Part shown: positions 34,287 to 36,430 of the stretch, one piece after another | How the letters are laid out: every line of letters starts with the position of its first letter | Numbering within the stretch: position 1 is the first letter of the stretch | NCBI RefSeq assembly: GCF_017377505.1 | Contig: NZ_JAFREN010000005.1 | Location: forward strand, 1 to 36,430 | Source: Enterococcus sp. DIV0212c | GTDB taxonomy: Bacteria; Bacillota; Bacilli; Lactobacillales; Enterococcaceae | Reading direction: 5' to 3' | DNA: 36,430 nt | Position numbers and translations under genes: made by a program | The notes under the pieces: generated by a model | What the model saw: only the letters and a program-made list of their open reading frames with translations | Told to the model about the DNA's origin: nothing | Databases searched by the model: none

Positions 34287-34318
34287 ACCCCTTGATTATC
34301 AAGGGGTTTTATTTTTTG
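34287..34318 (+). terminator. Terminator of rplS
   Basis: AACCCCTTGAT pairs with ATCAAGGGGTT, followed by a T-rich tail. Confidence 0.92.
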
Positions 34319-34396
34319 CCTTGTTTTATTAATTAGCATATGAATTTGGTGATAACTTTTTCTGAAAACGAAAGGGGGCAAAAAAGGGGCAAGGGA
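34319..34396. other. Probable attachment-site region of the integrated element
   Basis: Short stretch between the rplS terminator and the integrase stop. It holds the direct repeat GGGGCAA twice (near 34375-34382 and 34386-34392), as often found at integrase arm sites. The partner end is outside the window or lost, so the core cannot be defined. As recalled, the E. faecalis V583 element efaB5 also lies next to rplS. Confidence 0.4.
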
Positions 34397-35531
34397 CTAC
34401 AATAGTTCGATATCTTTTTTTAATTTATCTTTAACTCCTTTGGTGACATGCAAATAAATTGACTCCGTGATTCTGCTATTTTCATGTCCAACTCTGTCCT
34501 GAATTGCAAATAAAGGAGTACCGATTTCAGCTAATTTAGAAATGTGTGTATGCCTAAAAATATGTGTGCTTAACGGCTTATCAATATCAGTTTTTTCTTT
34601 CAGCCATCTTAGGTATGTATTAATCGCAGTGATTTGTATAGGTGTGCCTTTAGAAGTTGCAAAAAGAAATGTAGAACCCGAATCTGTATTTAAATTTAAC
34701 AGTTCCTCGTATATATCGACAGCCTTTTTAGGCAAGTCAATCTCCCTCATGCCAGCCGTTGTTTTAGTTTCTTCTGATTTGATCAGATACTTTCCGTCCT
34801 CGATACTGCATTGTTCCGTTAACATTCGCTGTAAATAGATTTTCTTGGTAGTTAATTACAACGTCATCCTTAGTCAACGCAAGAGCTTCTCCAGCTCTCA
34901 TGCCCGTGAGATACAACCACTGGAATAAAAGCCCATAACGCCTGTTATGGTACATTGAAATGGCGATGATTTCATCATACTCTTCCGTTTCTAAAAATTT
35001 ATCTCTAATTTTAGAAGAGCTTTGATCTCTTTTGTATTGTATTTCAACTTTATCGACAGGATTATTTGTAATGTATCCTTTTTTAGTTGCATACCTAAAA
35101 ATAATTTTCAGTTTTGATTTTATGATGGATACATATTTATTTGACAGGTTTCTTTCACCGTAGAGGAAATCTTCCAAAGTATTATTAATTAGAATGGTAT
35201 CTATTTTATTAACAAGGGTATCATTTCCGATTTTATCCTTCACGCCATTTAGCAAGTCCATAGTACTCAAGTAGGTGCTTTCTCGAACTTGTTGCTTATA
35301 GATTTTACTCCACTCATCAATAAGAAATTTAAAAGTAATTGTATGATCAGATAGCGCTGCAGTATTTAATTTATTAGAAATTTTTTGATCAAGTATAGAT
35401 TGAGCTTCTTTTTGCGCTACCCTTGATTTGCTAGTTAGAGTAAGGGAAACTTTTTTTAGTTTATCTGTATACGGATCTTTGTAACGCTCGAAGTATTTAA
35501 AATTACCGTTAGGTAATGATTCTATCCACAT
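34397..35531 (-). pseudogene. Tyrosine recombinase / phage or ICE integrase, frameshifted
   Basis: Two overlapping frames together make one integrase of about 377 aa. The upstream frame (35531-34764) has the arm-binding N-terminus, a core-binding domain and the first catalytic Arg in LTGMRAGEALAL, then runs out of frame. The downstream frame (to 34397) has HIFRHTHISKL (His and Arg), VGHENSRIT and the Tyr in YLHVT. The frames differ by +1; dropping one G from CGAGGACGG near 34797-34803 rejoins them as QYRDGKYLIKS, so a single inserted base is the simplest cause. A sequencing error cannot be excluded. Ribosome site GGAG lies 9 bases before the ATG. It inserted directly downstream of rplS. Confidence 0.85.
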
Positions 35532-35576
35532 ATTATATCACTCCATTTTTATTTATTTCATAGCATATTGAATTAT

Positions 35577-35607
35577 ATAAAAAAACACTCTAAAGATATA
35601 GAGTGTT
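35577..35607 (-). terminator. Terminator of the small lipoprotein gene
   Basis: On the minus strand AACACTCTA pairs with TAGAGTGTT around a six-base loop, followed by seven T. It lies 14 bases after the lipoprotein stop. Confidence 0.88.
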
Positions 35608-35620
35608 CAAAATCTCTTAA

Positions 35621-35950
35621 TTATACTTTATCATAGGTGATTACGAACGAGCCCATTACATTTTCAACTTTTTTAATCTTGACTACTAATTCGTCACCAT
35701 TTTTTACTTTAGGATTATCAGTAGAAATAAAGTTGAGGTGTTCTCCAGCTTGAATTGTATAACCTAGCGGTCCGTCTGGGACATACTCTAATACTTTTAT
35801 CTTAACTGTTTTACCTTCTAAATCCTCGCCGTTATTTAAAGCCGCTTCTGCTTTCGCTTCTGTGTAATCAGGCTCCACTTCTTTAGTTCCACAACCTACT
35901 AATGCAAAAACTACAAACAACGCTACTAAAATAGTACTTAGCTTTTTCAA
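35621..35950 (-). CDS. Small lipoprotein of the integrated element (OB-like domain)
   Basis: 109 aa. Signal peptide with lipobox LVGC (Cys at residue 20), a short acidic linker, then about 70 residues of alternating beta pattern (GKTVKIKVLEYVPDG, then NGDELVVKIKKV) resembling a small OB-type barrel. The open frame starts at GTG 35968, but GGGGAG lies 5 bases before TTG 35950, which begins the signal peptide MKKLSTIL, so TTG is preferred. In many Gram-positive phages a lipoprotein beside the integrase blocks superinfection (Ltp of phage TP-J34). Position supports such a role here, sequence does not prove it. Confidence 0.7.
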   Translation of the reverse strand: MKKLSTILVALFVVFALVGCGTKEVEPDYTEAKAEAALNNGEDLEGKTVKIKVLEYVPDGPLGYTIQAGEHLNFISTDNPKVKNGDELVVKIKKVENVMGSFVITYDKV

Positions 35951-35978
35951 TATTTCTCCCCATTTCACAAATTAATAT

Positions 35979-36224
35979 CTATAACAAATTGATTATATCA
36001 TAATGCATGGGATCACCCAAGATAATTTCCAATTCATCTATCAATATTTTTATGTTTAGTCTAATTTTATCGGAGTTACTGCTTTTGTTCATCATCCAGT
36101 GCCCAAGTTCTTCTCTAGTCTCTGCTTTTGTTGGACGTTCATGAATCGTTTTAACATCAGTAAATCTTCCACGTCGATCACCGAATCTCTTATTTACTGA
36201 TTTTCTTCCTTTTCGTCTTAACAT
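35979..36224 (-). pseudogene. Chimeric ORF: IS30-like transposase fragment fused to an unrelated 38-residue tail
   Basis: 81-residue frame made of two parts. Residues 1-43 (RRKGRKS, then KTIHERPTKAETREELGHW) resemble the middle of IS30-family transposases just before their first catalytic Asp (normally GHWExD). The similarity can be followed upstream of the ATG to about 36262 in the same frame (GSPGARK). After GHW the protein switches to MMNKSSNSDKIRLN and a short hydrophobic tail with no IS30 character, so the DDE core is missing. The second part could be read alone from ATG 36095 or 36092. No ribosome site suits the first ATG. It is a remnant left by deletion. Confidence 0.6.
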
Positions 36225-36262
36225 TTTTCGTGCTCCAGGACTTCCTACTGAGCTCTCTCATA

Positions 36263-36430
36263 ACAGTTGAAGGGCTTCTTTTACTCGGTTCTCTGTTCGA
36301 GGGAAACAGCAGACACACAATGAAATTGGATTCGCGTTAATGGCAGTCAATTTAAGGAAATATAGACTAAGTAAGCTAGAAAACAAGGAGTTTTCTCCCA
36401 ATTATCTAAAAAATAGAAGACAGAAAATCA
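36263..36430 (+). pseudogene. C-terminal remnant of an IS1182-like transposase (runs off the window)
   Basis: Open frame from 36271 to the window end. SFTRFSVRGKQQTHNEIGF and ALMAVNLRKY match the C-terminal signature of IS1182-family transposases (RGK, then a hydrophobic segment ending NLRKY). Just upstream, TVEG in another frame resembles the preceding VEG motif, so a frameshift or small deletion is likely. The remainder of the transposase is missing: the sequence meets the IS30-like fragment near 36262, on the opposite strand. Family assignment is from memory of the motif. Confidence 0.5.

Noticed and set aside
34764..34825. Programmed frameshift in the integrase
   Set aside because: No slippery heptamer or downstream structure is evident at the switch; a one-base insertion explains it more simply.
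1..36430. CRISPR arrays, tRNA or other rRNA genes
   Set aside because: No regularly spaced repeats and no tRNA-like or rRNA-like sequence were seen; rnpB is the only recognised stable RNA.

Overview
The window looks like a chromosomal segment of a low-GC Firmicute. The best fit is Enterococcus, in or near the E. faecalis group. This rests on gene content and order: recU-pbp1A, ypsA, gpsB, rnpB (bacillar type), ypsC, then dnaD-nth; rimM-trmD-rplS; a pyrG leader attenuator of the GGGC type; lipobox lipoproteins; and AT-rich DNA with consensus SigA promoters and AGGAGG-type ribosome sites. The species cannot be fixed from the sequence alone.

Layout. (1) 1-6.3 kb is a gluconeogenesis / PEP module: fbp, the PPDK regulatory protein and a CcpN-type CBS-domain repressor read leftward, and ppdK reads rightward. 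The divergent region carries two near-consensus promoters and three copies of TGTGAYACACWA, which closely match the B. subtilis CcpN box. (2) 6.5-11.8 kb holds a beta-lactamase-fold serine hydrolase, lysA, a membrane-anchored alpha/beta hydrolase, an overlapping pair of half-size EamA/SMR-like transporters and three small genes. Two of the small genes were found by eye: a 36-aa membrane peptide and a 26-aa micro-lipoprotein. (3) 12.0-17.6 kb holds sufT, then an XRE-cupin regulator divergent from dipeptide epimerase / cytoplasmic transglutaminase-like protein / OppA. This reads as a murein-peptide uptake and recycling locus in which the transglutaminase-fold protein sits where B. subtilis has the NlpC/P60 enzyme YkfC. 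(4) 17.6-28.2 kb is core genome: pyrG with its attenuator, pbp1A, recU, ypsA, gpsB, rnpB, ypsC, an M32 carboxypeptidase, dnaD and nth. (5) 28.2-32.4 kb holds a membrane GDPD, a TVP38-family protein and mntH. (6) 32.5-34.3 kb is rimM-trmD and rplS with an L19 leader. (7) 34.3-36.4 kb is a decayed mobile island directly after the rplS terminator: a frameshifted tyrosine integrase, a small lipoprotein, a fragment resembling IS30 transposase fused to an unrelated tail, and the C-terminal end of an IS1182-like transposase.

How the genes work together. CcpN probably represses ppdK and itself, while the PPDK regulatory protein switches PPDK activity through the threonine beside its catalytic histidine. 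Transcription and enzyme activity of PEP formation are thus controlled from one divergon that also encodes Fbp. The murein-peptide locus would import peptides (OppA, with a permease encoded elsewhere), split them, and epimerise L-Ala-D-Glu. The regulator's own promoter and the opposite promoter share an inverted TTGTAACRAAT motif. The strongest leads for something new are the epimerase/transglutaminase/OppA locus with its operator and the micro-lipoprotein. Starts were moved from the longest ORF to a start with a well-spaced ribosome site in ten genes, as noted in each entry.
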